From an uncultured Acidimicrobiales bacterium (GTDB taxonomy: Bacteria; Actinomycetota; Acidimicrobiia; Acidimicrobiales; SZUA-35), in NCBI GenBank assembly GCA_937976305.1, contig CALJSB010000040.1:62001-126000 (forward strand): a stretch of 64,000 nucleotides of DNA, given 5' to 3'. The notes under the pieces are model-generated. The model made no database searches and was not told the origin of the DNA. It was given only the letters and a program-made list of their open reading frames with translations. Position 1 is the first letter of the stretch; each line of letters opens with the position of its first letter. Made by a program: the position numbers and the translations under genes. This document shows, piece after piece, positions 28,134 to 37,227 of this stretch.

Positions 28134-29381
28134 ATGACTGAGCCACAAGCGACACCGTCGGCAGGCGATCTCTTTCTGATGGAGGCCTTTGACCCCGTCA
28201 ATCAGGCCGACCCCTACGACCTCTACGCCCGAATGCGAAGCCAGGCGCCACTGCTCGAGGCCGGCAACCACTTGTGGTTCACGTTCAGCCACGCCGCCGC
28301 GAACGGACTCCTGCGCTCACCGGGAACGTCGAGCAATGAACGCAACTCGACGTTCTTCAAAGAGAACGTTGACGGCGACGAGATCCTGCAGGACTTTGCC
28401 GATCGCGAGCCGTTGATGCTCTTCATGGACCCACCGGATCACACTCGGCTGCGTTCGCTGGTCAACTCAGCGTTCACGCCGCGCACCGTTGAGGCACTTG
28501 TGCCCCGGATCCAAGCCGTCACCGACGCGCTTCTCGACAACATCGCCGAGCGAGCGGCCGACGGTGAAGCCGTCGACTTGGTTGAGACACTCGCCTATCC
28601 GCTTCCGCTCACAATCATCTGCGAGATGCTCGGCGTGCCGGCCGAAGACGAATCGATCTTCAGCGAGTGGTCGTCGATCTTGGCTGCCGGCCTTGATCCG
28701 GACTCGTTGCGCTCTGAGGAGGATCGACGGAAGATCTTCGAAGCCAACGACGAGCTCGAGGACTACACCCGGGCGCTCCTGAAGCGTCGCGCAACCGATC
28801 CGGGTGACGATCTTCTGTCGGCGCTCCAGGCGGTTCGAGACGGAGAGGACCAGCTGAGCGAGCAAGAGCTCGTCAACCTTGTGGTGCTCCTGTTGGTGGC
28901 GGGCCATGAAACCACCATGAACCTGATCGGCAATGGCGTCATTGCGTTGCTCCGCAACCGCTCACAACTGGAGCGTTGGCAGGCCGACCCCGAGCTCGAC
29001 AAGAACGCCGTTGATGAGCTGTTGCGTTACGACAGCCCAGTGCAGTTCGGCATGCGGGTGTTGCTCGAAGACACCGAGATCGAAGGTCGCCTCGTGCCAG
29101 CTGGCGATCAGGTGTTGACGGTGTTGGGCGCTGCGAATCGAGACCCCAACGTGTTCGCAGAGCCCGATCGGCTCGACCTCGGTCGCGACAATGCGGCCCG
29201 CAACATGTCGTTCGGCGGCGGCATTCACCATTGCCTCGGCATGGCGCTCGCTCGCGTTGAAGGTCAGCGTGCCATCGGTGGTCTGGTGCGCCGGTTCCCC
29301 AACCTCGACCTCGCTGGTGACCCCGAGTTGCGAGCCCGCCTTGTGTTGCGCGGCTACGAGAAGATCCCGATCACGGTCTAA
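28134..29381 (+). CDS. Cytochrome P450
   Basis: I-helix LLLVAGHETTMNLIGNG, haem loop FGGGIHHCLGMALARVE; ATG at 28134 preferred over 28083, which lies inside the operator. Confidence 0.94.
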   Translation: MTEPQATPSAGDLFLMEAFDPVNQADPYDLYARMRSQAPLLEAGNHLWFTFSHAAANGLLRSPGTSSNERNSTFFKENVDGDEILQDFADREPLMLFMDPPDHTRLRSLVNSAFTPRTVEALVPRIQAVTDALLDNIAERAADGEAVDLVETLAYPLPLTIICEMLGVPAEDESIFSEWSSILAAGLDPDSLRSEEDRRKIFEANDELEDYTRALLKRRATDPGDDLLSALQAVRDGEDQLSEQELVNLVVLLLVAGHETTMNLIGNGVIALLRNRSQLERWQADPELDKNAVDELLRYDSPVQFGMRVLLEDTEIEGRLVPAGDQVLTVLGAANRDPNVFAEPDRLDLGRDNAARNMSFGGGIHHCLGMALARVEGQRAIGGLVRRFPNLDLAGDPELRARLVLRGYEKIPITV

Positions 29382-29806
29382 CCGGCGAAGACGGTCTCGT
29401 CGAAGACGATGCCCTTCTCGAGGGTCTTGTGCACCGGGCAGCGCTGCGCAATCTCTTCCAGCCGCTTGCGGGTGGCGTCGTCGAAGTCGCCGTCGATGAA
29501 GATCCGTGAGGTCACTCGATCGACCATGCCCTTGTGCGAGTCGTCGCACTGTTCGCAGTCATCCGCGTGCACCTTGTCGTAGGAGTACTCAACCGAGAGC
29601 GACGTGATGTTGATCTCTTTGCGCTTGGCGTACATCGACAGCGTGATGCTCGTGCATGCTGCCAGCGAGCCGAGCAGCAGGTCGTAGGGGTTGGGCCCGG
29701 TGTTATCACCGCCGAGGTCGACCGGCTCGTCGGCCCGCCAGGTGTGGGTTCCGTTGGTGATGTCGACTCGGTAGTCGCTGAGCAGTTCTGCGGTGATGGA
29801 TGCCAT
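29378..29806 (-). CDS. OsmC family protein
   Basis: MASITAELLSDYRVDITNGTHTWRADEP...GPNPYDLLLGSLAACTSITLSMYAKRK...RCPVHKTLE. Confidence 0.92.
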   Translation of the reverse strand: MASITAELLSDYRVDITNGTHTWRADEPVDLGGDNTGPNPYDLLLGSLAACTSITLSMYAKRKEINITSLSVEYSYDKVHADDCEQCDDSHKGMVDRVTSRIFIDGDFDDATRKRLEEIAQRCPVHKTLEKGIVFDETVFAG

Positions 29807-29850
29807 AGGGGATTGAACAATAGGGCCCGACCACATATTTCTCGACGAGG

Positions 29851-30669
29851 TCAGCCGACAGCAAGCGCCGGCAGCGTGAGCGTTTCACCTACGTAGATCA
29901 GGTTGGGTTCACCTGAGCGGAGCGTTGGTCCGTTGGCGGACATCAATTCTCGCCAGTACTGGGCGACGTCGCCGCTGGTCGCATCAGGATCGTGTTCGGC
30001 CACATGGGCTTGGGCGATCGACCACAGGCTGTCGCCTGGTTCGACGACGTGATCGATGGCGACTGAGGTGAGCTCGAGTAGCGGGTGAGGGTCGATGCCG
30101 ACCTCGAGTGGCGGTGGTTCGCTGATGAGTTCTGTCGTGGCCAACTCCGGCTCGGAATCTGATGCAGCGGGCCCGGGTTCGTCGAGCCCGGTTTGATCGA
30201 GCTCTGTGTTCTGCAGCTCTGTGTTCTGGAGTTCTGTGTTCTGGAGCTCCGTGTCCTCTAGGGCAGTTGCTGGCGAAGCAATAGAGACGGTGGTTTGGTC
30301 TGGCGGGATGGTGTCGACAGCTCGAAGTACAGGCGCAGCTGAACTGTTGGAACATGCCGAAACGGTCAGGGCCGTTGTCGCAAGCACAAGCTGAGCCACG
30401 CGCTTGGACCCCGGGATCGTCACGCGCTCGAGCCACATCGGCGCATGCTCGCCAGATGCGGCATCGTTCGCGGCCCACAGCACCACGCTTGCCGCCATCC
30501 ACACGCTGACCCCGAGGGCAATCCACCACAACGATGTTGTGACGGCATCGCTGATTGTTGGCGACGACTCGGCCGGCGTAAGGCGCGGATGCATCCAGGC
30601 CAGGATCGCGAGCGGGGCGCATGCAGCGGGTGTCGCTTTGACGGCAGAACGGAATCGAACAAGTAGCAT
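29851..30669 (-). CDS. Membrane protein with C-terminal LysM domain and NTELQ repeat linker
   Basis: VEPGDSLWSIAQAHVAEH...LRSGEPNLIYVGETLTLPA; two N-terminal TM segments. Confidence 0.8.
   Translation of the reverse strand: MLLVRFRSAVKATPAACAPLAILAWMHPRLTPAESSPTISDAVTTSLWWIALGVSVWMAASVVLWAANDAASGEHAPMWLERVTIPGSKRVAQLVLATTALTVSACSNSSAAPVLRAVDTIPPDQTTVSIASPATALEDTELQNTELQNTELQNTELDQTGLDEPGPAASDSEPELATTELISEPPPLEVGIDPHPLLELTSVAIDHVVEPGDSLWSIAQAHVAEHDPDATSGDVAQYWRELMSANGPTLRSGEPNLIYVGETLTLPALAVG
30200..30260 (-). repeat. 15-bp tandem repeat encoding (NTELQ)n
   Basis: ctctgtgttctg(c/g)ag repeated about four times; protein LEDTELQNTELQNTELQNTELDQ. Confidence 0.92.
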
Positions 30670-30695
30670 GCATATAACGTAATCAAACGTATTTA
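30670..30695 (-). promoter_or_regulatory. 10-bp-period ACGTTTG-like array (array 3), intergenic between LysM gene and 30714 ORF
   Basis: Minus strand: AATACGTTTGATTACGTTATATGCATG. Confidence 0.5.
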
Positions 30696-30713
30696 GAAGT
30701 TGTCAAGTGTGAA

Positions 30714-31283
30714 TTGGGAACGCACATTTTGCGCAAGAGGCGATCAGCATCGTTTCGTACTGGCCGATGGGGGCCCGTGGATCTGGAACATCGCCGCCTT
30801 CGGGCCCTCCGTCTCGAGACGGCTGCCGAGCAGGCAGAGGTTGAGCACAGCACTGCTGAGCTGGACGCGGCCGGTCGTTCGATCGCTGATCTGTGTTTCG
30901 AGCTTGGCACCCAGGGGGCTGAGGTTGTTTGCGAGACGTCGGCGGGTGCCGTGCGCGGTCGGATTGTGCATGTTGGTTCCGAACTTGTTCGAGTCGCTGG
31001 TGTCGATGCTGGTCTGGTCGATGTTGCGCTCCAGCACCTTCACGGCGTTCGCGTCGTGGCGAGCGGACAGCCGGGGACCGTGACCTCAGGCCACCCGTCG
31101 ACGGTCATCGCTCGATGCCGCGAGCTCGCAAACTCCGGGACTCGCGTCGAAATCGGAAGCCCGGTTGTGGTGCCCATGCGGGGAACGGTCACGGTGGCTG
31201 GTGAGCATCATGTTGCCGGAGAAGGCGTTGCTGGATCGTGGTTTATGCCGATCGACAGCGTGTGCCTGATTCGAGAGATGTGA
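30714..31283 (+). CDS. Hypothetical protein near Tad locus (small beta-barrel-like domain); start uncertain (TTG 30714 or GTG 30777)
   Basis: Long ORF with consistent codon usage; GAEVVCETSAGAVRGRIVHVGSELVRVAGVDAGLVDVALQHLHGVRVV. Confidence 0.6.
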   Translation: MGTHILRKRRSASFRTGRWGPVDLEHRRLRALRLETAAEQAEVEHSTAELDAAGRSIADLCFELGTQGAEVVCETSAGAVRGRIVHVGSELVRVAGVDAGLVDVALQHLHGVRVVASGQPGTVTSGHPSTVIARCRELANSGTRVEIGSPVVVPMRGTVTVAGEHHVAGEGVAGSWFMPIDSVCLIREM

Positions 31284-31322
31284 ACGGCGCGATCTGAACC
31301 GCGCGATCTGAACGGCGCGCCC
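31281..31322 (+). repeat. 14-bp tandem repeat x3 starting at the stop codon of the 30714 ORF
   Basis: TGAACGGCGCGATC TGAACCGCGCGATC TGAACGGCGCGCCC. Confidence 0.93.
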
Positions 31323-31338
31323 CGCACGGCGCTGATCG

Positions 31339-31578
31339 TTAGGCGGATGGCGTCGACTCGGGAGTCACGCGGTTGGACTTCAGGGTGTCGATGACGTCCT
31401 CAAGCAGGAAATGAAACTTGCGTGAGCCTTCGAGACGACTCGCTGGCAGTCGTCCATCCTTCGCCATCGTGAGGACCGTACGGGTGTTGAGATCCAGGAG
31501 CTCAGCAACCTGCGCAGTGGTGAGAATCGGTGGGTACTGGACCCGTACGTTCTCGAATCCGTCGTTTGACTCAGCCAT
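31339..31578 (-). CDS. Small MerR-like/HTH_17 (excisionase/BldC-like) DNA-binding protein
   Basis: ILTTAQVAELLDLNTRTVLTMAKDGRLPASRLEGSRKFHFLLEDVIDTL. Confidence 0.88.
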   Translation of the reverse strand: MAESNDGFENVRVQYPPILTTAQVAELLDLNTRTVLTMAKDGRLPASRLEGSRKFHFLLEDVIDTLKSNRVTPESTPSA

Positions 31579-31590
31579 CCAATCAACGGT

Positions 31591-31620
31591 AGCGCTTGTT
31601 TACGTTTGAGTCCGTATTGG
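31591..31620 (+). promoter_or_regulatory. 10-bp-period ACGTTTG-like array (array 1), upstream of HTH gene
   Basis: AGCGCTTGTT TACGTTTGAG TCCGTATTGG. Confidence 0.5.
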
Positions 31621-31686
31621 CGGCTCGAAAAGCTCACTCGTAGCGTTCGGCGACTCCGCGAGAGTGGCACGATTGACGACTGTCAC

Positions 31687-31726
31687 TTACGTTTGATAGC
31701 GTTTGTATACGGTTATTGGTTGAAAT
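31687..31726 (+). promoter_or_regulatory. 10-bp-period ACGTTTG-like array (array 2), upstream of the tad operon
   Basis: TTACGTTTGA TAGCGTTTGT ATACGGTTAT TGGTTGAAAT. Confidence 0.55.
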
Positions 31727-31907
31727 GTGTTCGCCAAGGGGACTGGTCCCCCTGGTTAAACGCCTCAAACAGTGGAGACTTGTGACCCCTCGCTGGGTGT
31801 CGGTGTGGATCGTACGTTGGTCTGCATCGGAAGTTGGCGGGCGACCGATCGAACCAACCGGTTCATGCGGAGATCGGTTGATGGGTAGCGAAAGGCGAGA
31901 AGGAGCG

Positions 31908-32564
31908 ATGCGGGAACAACGGCGAGTGGCGGCGCGATTACCTCAACGACTCACCATGGCGCACGGACTCATGGTGTTGGCCGGCCTGGTCACGTTCGTG
32001 TCAGTCTCGGCCACGCTCGCCGACCGATCGGCAACGGCCCAGGTCGCGGTTGCCCGTGACGATCTCGCCGCAGGGCAGGTCCTTTCTTCTGCCGATCTTG
32101 TCGCCCGCTTCGACGTCGTCGACGTGCACGCCGACTCACCTCTCCTCGATGGTGTCGCAGACCCGACGAGCATGCTCGAAGGTCAGCTCGCTCGCGACCT
32201 GGCATCTGGCGAAGCGCTGCGCAGCACCGACATTGTTCCGGTCGCTGAACAATCAGTGGCCCGAACCATCACGCTTCCTGTCGATGCGGTTGTGTTGACC
32301 GGACTCGGTCTCACCCTCAACGACTCGATCGATGTGATCGGCCTGGATCCAAATGGCGAACTTTCATTCGTGGTGATCGACGCTGCCATCGCCCGCCTGC
32401 CCGGTGAGCAGACGAGCTCGGGGGCCTTTGCCGTCAGGCAAGACTCGTTCGTGACCATCCGAGTCAGCGACACAGAAGCGCTTGCCGTCGCCGCCGCACT
32501 GCGTGCTGGCGACATTGAGATCGTTCGCTCGACTGGCGCCGCTCCGCTGGGCGTGACTCAGTGA
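31908..32564 (+). CDS. CpaB-like SAF domain protein (Flp pilus assembly)
   Basis: N-terminal TM then AVARDDLAAGQVLSSADLVARFDVV SAF domain; ATG at 31908 preceded by GAGAAGGAG. Confidence 0.8.
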   Translation: MREQRRVAARLPQRLTMAHGLMVLAGLVTFVSVSATLADRSATAQVAVARDDLAAGQVLSSADLVARFDVVDVHADSPLLDGVADPTSMLEGQLARDLASGEALRSTDIVPVAEQSVARTITLPVDAVVLTGLGLTLNDSIDVIGLDPNGELSFVVIDAAIARLPGEQTSSGAFAVRQDSFVTIRVSDTEALAVAAALRAGDIEIVRSTGAAPLGVTQ

Positions 32565-33838
32565 CCTCGGTACAGGCCAACGAAACGGGCACACCCATCG
32601 TGGTGGCGGTCGCGCTCAGTGCTCGCGACTGGCGAGGTGTGCTGCAACGACACTGTCGTGACCACGTCGCAGACGTTGTGGTGGTGCCTGTTCGTGACGG
32701 TCGGGATGCGCTCGAACGTTCGGCTGAGCTCGTTGTCGTCGACGACGACACCAGCTGGCTGTCGGCGCCGTTCGTTGTGCAGGCTCGCGAACGTGGCGTG
32801 GTGCTGGTGGGTCTGTACGACCCGCTCGAGGCCGACGGCCACGGGCGGACTCACCTCGGTCGTCTCGGGATAGACCATGTGGTGCCAGCAACCGCCGACG
32901 TCGACGAACTTCTCAACGTCATTCGCCGGGTCCGACCATCTCGTCGCTCGCTTGAACGATTCGAACACCTCACGGCGGATCTCGATGACCGCGTGCCTGG
33001 GTCGAGGCGCACGGTTGTTGCGGTTGGCGGACCTGCCGGCGCGGGAGCGACCGAAGTGTCGATTGCTCTCGCCGCACATTGGCCAGAGCGGCCAAGCCTG
33101 TTGATTGACGTCGACGAAACGCACCCGAGCATGTCTCGGCGACTCGGCCTCGGCATTCACCCGCACCTGATCAGCGCCATCGAGGCTCACCGAGGCGAAC
33201 AGCTCTCGGTCGACGGGTCGCTCGACGCTGTTCCCGACATTTCTGACTGCCTCGCGACCCGGGCCGTACCCGGCCCCGGATTCGGTTTTGATGTGATCGT
33301 CGGCCTCGCCGCCAGAGATGATTGGTCGCTTGTCCGGTCGGGCGAGGTGGTCGATCTGGTCGAGGAGCTCTCCGCCCGCTGGCCAGCCGTTGTGGCTCGC
33401 ATCGGCCCGCAGCTCGAAGATCTCTCCCGACATGTCGACCGTTTCGGGCAGAGCAGAGCCGTCGCCGCTCAGGCGAGCCACATCGTTGCGGTTTGTGATG
33501 CGTCACCCACCGGTCTGCTCCGCTTCGTCGACTGGTTGATCGACCTGCTGCCCCTCGTTGGTGACACGCCCGTGCACGTCGTGCTCAACCGAGTGCCGAG
33601 ATCAGCATCGATGAGGAACCAACTCGAGCAGCAGCTGCATGAAATCGCTGGCCCTCGTCTTGGTGCGCCGATCGCGGTGCCCCACGACCGTCGGGTTGAG
33701 CGGGCGGCGTGGGATGCGAATGTCGCCACGAACGGCGCCATGGTGCGGGCAATCAAGCGTCTCGCTGCGAGCCTTGCAGCCGACCCACACGTCGATGCCG
33801 CAATCACCGGAGCCGAGCAAGAGGCGATGGTGGCATGA
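32561..33838 (+). CDS. TadZ/CpaE-like MinD-family ATPase
   Basis: RTVVAVGGPAGAGATEVSIALAAHW...SLLIDVDETHPSMSRRLGL; position between CpaB and TadA. Confidence 0.82.
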   Translation: MTSVQANETGTPIVVAVALSARDWRGVLQRHCRDHVADVVVVPVRDGRDALERSAELVVVDDDTSWLSAPFVVQARERGVVLVGLYDPLEADGHGRTHLGRLGIDHVVPATADVDELLNVIRRVRPSRRSLERFEHLTADLDDRVPGSRRTVVAVGGPAGAGATEVSIALAAHWPERPSLLIDVDETHPSMSRRLGLGIHPHLISAIEAHRGEQLSVDGSLDAVPDISDCLATRAVPGPGFGFDVIVGLAARDDWSLVRSGEVVDLVEELSARWPAVVARIGPQLEDLSRHVDRFGQSRAVAAQASHIVAVCDASPTGLLRFVDWLIDLLPLVGDTPVHVVLNRVPRSASMRNQLEQQLHEIAGPRLGAPIAVPHDRRVERAAWDANVATNGAMVRAIKRLAASLAADPHVDAAITGAEQEAMVA

Positions 33839-35142
33839 CGGTCTTTGCTGCACCCACCGATGCCTACGAGAAGCTCCGCTTCGATGTCCTCGACGAACTC
33901 AGGGTTCGCGGACTCGACTCCGCTGATGCCGCGTCGGTGTCTGAGCTGATCCGTTCGATCGTTGGTCGCTACCAGACCGAGGCCGTTTCGGGCTTTGGCG
34001 CAACGCCACTGCACGATCCCGGATCGATGATCGAACGCCTGGTGCGGTCGATCCTTGACTACGGACCCCTTACGCCGTTCCTCGATGGCTCCATCGACTA
34101 CGAGGAGCTCATCATTCATGGTGACGAGGTCTCCTACATCGACGACCGAGGTCGTCTTGTTGCTCACGCCGATCCGGTGAGCGAGCACGAAGTCACCCAC
34201 GTTGTGTCCAAGTTGTTGGCATCTGTCGGTGCATCAATCGACGAGAGTCGGCCAATGGTGCAGGTGCAAATTCTGGACGGTCAGGCTCGGCTCGGAGTTG
34301 TTGCGCCGCCGGTCGCTGAGCGCATCGACGTCACGATTCGTCGTTACCGGGCCAAGCGCGAGACCTTCGCTGAACTCATCGGTTGGGATGCGATCACGCC
34401 GGCCGCCGCATCGCTTCTCGCGGCGGCAATGCTCACACCGACGGGTGTCATCGTCACCGGGCAACCTGGTTCGGGAAAGACCACGTTGCTCAACGCATTG
34501 CTGCGCTCGGCCCCGCCGTCGCTGCGAGTCATCGCCTGTGAAGACACGCCCGAGCTGTCCGTCGGGCATCTCAGCGCAGCTCGTTGGCGCACTCGTCCGG
34601 CCGGCCCCGACGGAACTGGCGCGGTCACGTTGCGCGACCTCGTGCGAATCTCGCTGGGTATGCGGCCCGAGCTCCTCGTGCTTGGCGAGGTGCGTGGTGG
34701 CGAGGCGTTCGAGCTGACTCGAGCCGGTAACGCCGGTTGCGGAATGCTCTCGACTATCCATGCCAACGGCGCCCGACAGGGGCTCGGCGCACTTGTGTCG
34801 ACCGCGGTGATGGCGGGCCCGAACGTGCAGCCGTCGCAGGTCCGCAGTGTGTTCGCCTCGGTGGTCGACCTGGTTGTGCACACGGCAAAGGAGCCAGCTT
34901 CGGCCGCCACCGGTGGTGCTGGTCGGCGTCAGATCATGGAGATCGTTGCCATCCCACCGCTGCAAGGGGCAGACGACGACTTCACCGTCGAACCCATCTT
35001 TACCCGCGACGACATTGGACGACCCCTGCAATGGACGGGCACCCCGTTGCCACACGAGCTCGACCGGCGGCTGTCGCGCGTGTTGGCTCCACTCGACATT
35101 GCGGTTTCTGATCTTCTCGAAGGAACGAGGACCCTCGTATGA
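33835..35142 (+). CDS. tadA: TadA/CpaF-type secretion ATPase
   Basis: GVIVTGQPGSGKTTLLNALL; RVIACEDTPELS; LVLGEVRGGEAFELTRAGNAGCGMLSTIHANGA. Confidence 0.95.
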   Translation: MTVFAAPTDAYEKLRFDVLDELRVRGLDSADAASVSELIRSIVGRYQTEAVSGFGATPLHDPGSMIERLVRSILDYGPLTPFLDGSIDYEELIIHGDEVSYIDDRGRLVAHADPVSEHEVTHVVSKLLASVGASIDESRPMVQVQILDGQARLGVVAPPVAERIDVTIRRYRAKRETFAELIGWDAITPAAASLLAAAMLTPTGVIVTGQPGSGKTTLLNALLRSAPPSLRVIACEDTPELSVGHLSAARWRTRPAGPDGTGAVTLRDLVRISLGMRPELLVLGEVRGGEAFELTRAGNAGCGMLSTIHANGARQGLGALVSTAVMAGPNVQPSQVRSVFASVVDLVVHTAKEPASAATGGAGRRQIMEIVAIPPLQGADDDFTVEPIFTRDDIGRPLQWTGTPLPHELDRRLSRVLAPLDIAVSDLLEGTRTLV

Positions 35143-36017
35143 GGCTTGTCGCCGGCCTTGGTGCCGGAATTTTCGTGTACTTGGCGCTTGGAGTGTTCGT
35201 TGGCATCACGCCCGAACGTCTGCATCGCAAGAAAGCGCCGCGTCGTGGCGATGCGAGATGGCAGGAGTGGCTGAACCAAGCCGGCGTGCCCGTGAGCCCC
35301 ATGCAGTTCGTGGCGGTGTCGATGCTCTCTGGCATCGTCATGGCCGGCATCGTGCTTGCCGTCACCAGAGTGCCGTCGCTTGCGGTTGTTGCCGGTGGCG
35401 TCACCATGGCGAGCCCCCGGGCACTCTTCGCCCGGCGACGCCGTGATCGTCAACGGGCCCGTCTCGATGCGTGGCCCGATGCGCTGCGAGATGTGATCAC
35501 GCACTTGCGAGCCTCGATGTCGGTGCATGCGAGCTTGGTTGAGCTCGGCCGTTCCGGACCGCTTCCACTTCGTCCCTACTTCGCTCGCTACACCGGCCTC
35601 GCGAGCGCGCTTGATCAGCAGAGCGCCCTCGAGGTGATTCGCGAGGACCTCGCCGACCCGTTGTCTGACCGAATCATCGAAGTGTTGTTGTTGGCGTTCG
35701 ACCAGGGAGCAACGGTTGTTGTTGACATCTTGAGCGATCTTGCCGAGGCCGCATCGCAAGATCTTCGCCTCGTCGACGACATCGACACGGCGCAACTCGA
35801 GACCCGTCTCGAGGCTCGCGGCGCCAGCCTCCTGCCCTTCGCTGTGTTGGCGCTGCTCTGCATCACCTCGCCTGGCTACCAAGAGTTCTACGCATCGCCT
35901 GCCGGTTGGGTCGTCGTGACCTTCGGCGGTGTTATGTCCATCGTCGGGCTGCTGACGATCTCGCGTCTGGGTCAGATCCCAACCGAGCAACGCATCTTGG
36001 CTGGGAATTCGGCGTGA
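35139..36017 (+). CDS. tadB: TadB-like type II secretion system F domain protein
   Basis: T2SSF-like ALRDVITHLRASMSVHASLVELGRSGP...; TM pairs; follows TadA. Confidence 0.85.
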   Translation: MRLVAGLGAGIFVYLALGVFVGITPERLHRKKAPRRGDARWQEWLNQAGVPVSPMQFVAVSMLSGIVMAGIVLAVTRVPSLAVVAGGVTMASPRALFARRRRDRQRARLDAWPDALRDVITHLRASMSVHASLVELGRSGPLPLRPYFARYTGLASALDQQSALEVIREDLADPLSDRIIEVLLLAFDQGATVVVDILSDLAEAASQDLRLVDDIDTAQLETRLEARGASLLPFAVLALLCITSPGYQEFYASPAGWVVVTFGGVMSIVGLLTISRLGQIPTEQRILAGNSA

Positions 36018-36958
36018 ATCTGCAGGTCGTTCTCGGTGCTGCGTTTGCCGCGGCAACGATGATGTCTGTGATCGCGGTTGTGTTTCCGCCTCGTCGAGCG
36101 CTCAGCGCTCGAGTTCGTCCGTACGCGGCTTTGTCGAGGTCACGCCTTGGTACCGGGTACGCCGATGTATCGGTCGTTGCTCTCACAAGGGTTGATGATC
36201 GCGGCCCCATTGTTCGTGTGATCGGACCGGTGGTGCAGCGGGTCGCCGATGTCGTCGGGCACCTCATCGATGCAGCCGACGGTCCGGCGCTCGAGCTTCG
36301 TCTCAGGCACGCTGGCTTCGAAGACACATCGCCGGATCAGTACCGGTTACGTCAGCTGGCCGGCGCTGCGGGCGGGCTCACGCTCGGCGTGGTGTTGGGA
36401 GCTGTCCTGATCGGCACTCCCGGCTGGACACTTGCGATGGCAGGCTTGTTCGGGTTCCCCGGTCTGACGCTTCATCGAAACCGAGTGCAGAAGGCCATCG
36501 ACACCCGTCGATCAGCGATGCGCTCAGAGGTGTCGACCATCGCGCAGCTGCTCGCCGTGCATATTCGCTCGGGGCACGGCCCGGTCGACGCCGTTCGCGG
36601 CGTCTGTGCCCTTGGTCGAGGCCCGGTGATTGAGGAGCTCCGCGAGGCACTCGGTTGGATCACAGCCGGAACCAGCCCACAACGGGCCTACGACAAGCTC
36701 GCTGACGTCACCGCGGAGCCAGCCGCTGCTCGGCTCTACCGGTTGCTGTCGTCTTCCGCCCGATCTGGTGGCGACATCGCCCAGCCGCTGTTGGCCATTT
36801 CAGACGAGCTCAGAGCGGCGCGGCGCGACGAACTGGCTCGTATGGCAGTGAAGCGTCGCACGGCCATGCTCGCCCCGCTGCTGTTGTTCATAGCCCCAGT
36901 GATGGTGCTCTTCGTGGGCGCAGCGTTACCCGCACTTGTTCTCGGAACCGGCTCATGA
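36014..36958 (+). CDS. tadC: TadC-like type II secretion system F domain protein
   Basis: MRSEVSTIAQLLAVHIRSGHGPVDAVRGVCALGRGPVIEEL...; GTG start overlapping tadB stop. Confidence 0.85.
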   Translation: MNLQVVLGAAFAAATMMSVIAVVFPPRRALSARVRPYAALSRSRLGTGYADVSVVALTRVDDRGPIVRVIGPVVQRVADVVGHLIDAADGPALELRLRHAGFEDTSPDQYRLRQLAGAAGGLTLGVVLGAVLIGTPGWTLAMAGLFGFPGLTLHRNRVQKAIDTRRSAMRSEVSTIAQLLAVHIRSGHGPVDAVRGVCALGRGPVIEELREALGWITAGTSPQRAYDKLADVTAEPAAARLYRLLSSSARSGGDIAQPLLAISDELRAARRDELARMAVKRRTAMLAPLLLFIAPVMVLFVGAALPALVLGTGS

Positions 36959-37004
36959 AGTCGGTTCCCATCGAAATCAAAAACAGGAAGAGGGTAGGCA
37001 AGGC

Positions 37005-37223
37005 ATGTTGATGCATTTGGCGATGAAGCAAGCAGACGAGAAGTCGCGCAAGCAAGGTGAGACTCAGGCGGTCGACGACCGGTTGGGTGAACGTGGGGCC
37101 GGGATCGTCGAGTGGCTCGGGATCAGCGCACTTTCGATCGGACTCCTCGTGGCGGTCTTTGCTGGCCTCGAACAACTCGGGCTCGATCTCATCGCGTCAA
37201 TTCGTACGTCACTCGGTCTGTAG
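37005..37223 (+). CDS. Flp-like pilin
   Basis: DRLGERGAGIVEWLGISALSIGLLVAVFAGLEQLG: G|AGIVEW prepilin-type site with Glu+5. Confidence 0.78.
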   Translation: MLMHLAMKQADEKSRKQGETQAVDDRLGERGAGIVEWLGISALSIGLLVAVFAGLEQLGLDLIASIRTSLGL

Positions 37224-37227
37224 GCCC

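Noticed and set aside
30200-30260. Pentapeptide-repeat protein (Qnr-like) or CRISPR-like array
   Set aside because: Only about four contiguous 15-bp units, in frame and without spacers; a short linker repeat.
31339-31578. Excisionase of an integrated element
   Set aside because: HTH_17 fold fits, but no integrase, att-like repeats or phage/ICE genes are nearby; a transcription factor role is more likely.
34929-36056. 375-aa minus-strand ORF
   Set aside because: Antisense to tadA/tadB; composition typical of a shadow ORF.
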